From positions 706,277-735,034 of the forward strand of contig NMRA01000078.1 of NCBI GenBank assembly GCA_002633005.1: a stretch of DNA of 28,758 nucleotides, in the 5' to 3' direction. Source of the DNA: Phoronis australis (Eukaryota; Phoronida; Phoronidae). Each line of letters starts with the position of its first letter. Position 1 is the first letter of the stretch. The translations under genes and the position numbers were made by a program. A model generated the notes under the pieces. It worked only from the letters and a program-made list of their open reading frames with translations. It did not search any database and was not told the DNA's origin. Positions 27,594-28,758 of the stretch are shown in pieces.

Positions 27594-28758
27594 AAAAACG
27601 TACAATCCATCAAAAAACTGGAACATGCCATATTTCATAAAATTGTGTCAAGAAACTATAGAAAAACAAAGGAAAACAGAATTAAAGACCCTACATAACG
27701 GCCAAATGACTTTTGAACATGTTAAATGTATGTATCAGTGATCGACACAAACATATCATCCCTCCCTTTACTCCTGGCATTAGCTAATTACGCCAATTAC
27801 TATCGTACGACCCCACCATGAACCCCATTTAGCGCCGAAAAAAAAAACTTTAGGTGGCGCTCGTTCTAATCGACGCAAATGACGTCATCGTTGGTACCCA
27901 AGACGTATCGAACAGTCCGTTGCCACAGGAAGCTTACCTTACGGTGTCTGGTGCATATTTCACAGATTTTCAAAATTACAACTGTTAGAGACAACCAAGC
28001 TCAAATACTATGCGACACTTATCTCGACACTTCCACGTGCATGTAATATCCTACAACTCACTGTCCCTTGATCAGTAGTTTAGCGTCGCCGAAGACAGTA
28101 GCGCGTTCTCGGTGGGGACCACTTACTCAGTCTAACATCAAATGCTTATTCACAAAGACGTCGAGGTTTAACGAACAGATTTAACGAGCAGGGTCCCTGC
28201 GTGCAGGTTTGCAATGAATGGAGATTTGTCGGACCCACAGCGACATCCTGGTGGAATGCGTGTACCGGAGAATTAATTTGTAGTCGGTCCGTGATAATTA
28301 CGGGATTATGTCAGGGAGTAAGTCTGCGTTACACATCTTAACGAAGCGAAAGGCTCACTCGCAGCATGATGAAAAAGAATGACCCGAGACTTTTCGCACT
28401 TGTGTTAGAAAAGTATAATACCTTGCAATCGACGGACGTTCAATGAAAAGTACTGCGAAATGGAAGATTAAGAAAATGTAGAAACAAAGTTTGGATGGAT
28501 TAGCACCGTGTATGTTCAAGCCAGAGGAATCCGAGTAAAGTGAAACAGAAGGGGAAACTTACCCGCCAATTGTCACGGAACTCGCTACGGACCGTCATTT
28601 GAAGACAAAGGCATTTTACTCAAGGCATACGAAACTTAACCCGTAACCGACGCAGCTAGCTGCACGCCGATTAGTGAGACCTGCAGGAAAATCTAAGCGA
28701 TTGAGGTGGAAACAAAATATTGAGCAAAAAGGACAAAGTTAGCGCTGCGAATAGGTTG
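27594..28758. other. CpG-richer flank with minus-strand splice donors
   Basis: From about 27.8 kb CpG dinucleotides become more frequent than in the rest of the window. Three strong minus-strand donors occur: CGTAAG/GTAAGC at 27946, GACTGA/GTAAGT near 28126 and TTGGCGG/GTAAGT at 28561. Before the last, an ATG at about 28597 opens MTVRSEFRDNWR in phase 0 up to the donor. This may be the 5' region, with alternative first exons, of the minus-strand gene. No TATA box or transcription start can be fixed. A GC stem AGCGCC/GGCGCT flanks an A-run at 27831-27860. Confidence 0.3.

Overview
The window looks like non-coding-rich nuclear DNA from an animal, probably a marine invertebrate; I cannot name the species. 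It is AT-rich and has no operons. Long stop-filled stretches hold short open segments bounded by GT..AG splice signals. It also contains a THAP zinc-finger exon, a decayed P2X7-type cysteine domain, MITE-like elements, minisatellites and two arrays of a degenerate repeat of about 140 bp. Single N bases at 5804, 10643 and 19070 mark a draft assembly.

The best-supported theme is a minus-strand, multi-exon gene, or cluster of genes, spanning much of the window. Its clearest exons are two Ser/Thr/Pro-rich, mucin-like segments at 14223-13255 and 8161-7476. Each has a good acceptor entering in phase 1 and a good donor. Other minus-strand candidates are a Cys-containing exon (23418-23257), small phase 1-1 exons (26240-26217, 10773-10735, 10544-10467), a third Thr/Pro-rich exon (2537-2425) and two short phase 0-0 exons (1690-1634, 1403-1374). 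Together they suggest a modular extracellular or cell-surface protein with mucin-like stalks and a basic/acidic tail. No complete gene model, signal peptide or transmembrane exon could be established, and some of the small exons may be chance.

Inserted in the presumed intron between 7476 and 2537 is an unusual block. Two direct copies of a ~1.35 kb sequence (3291-4634 and 5805-7166) flank a 1.1 kb segment. That segment carries an intact THAP-domain ORF on the plus strand. A frameshifted fragment resembling the Zn-binding ballast domain of P2X7 receptors lies tail to tail with it on the minus strand. Each copy ends in a palindromic CTTAAG minisatellite.

Layout: 1-355 GCGGAAA-rich repeat; 838-1205 TTAAG/CCAATATT tandem array; 1.37-2.54 kb minus exons; 3.29-7.17 kb duplication with THAP and P2X7-like sequences; 7.48-8.16 kb mucin exon with a 30-bp repeat; 10.4-11.1 kb small minus exons and a promoter-like patch; 11.2-12.2 kb first ~140-bp array, whose units carry CTCF-like motifs; 13.26-14.22 kb second mucin exon; 14.97-15.11 kb MITE; 16.3 kb short minus ORF; 17.93-18.12 kb plus-strand candidate exon; 19.0-19.75 kb TIR elements; 23.26-24.58 kb minus exons and a 41-bp repeat; 26.2-27.6 kb second ~140-bp array; 27.8-28.76 kb CpG-richer flank with strong minus-strand splice donors.
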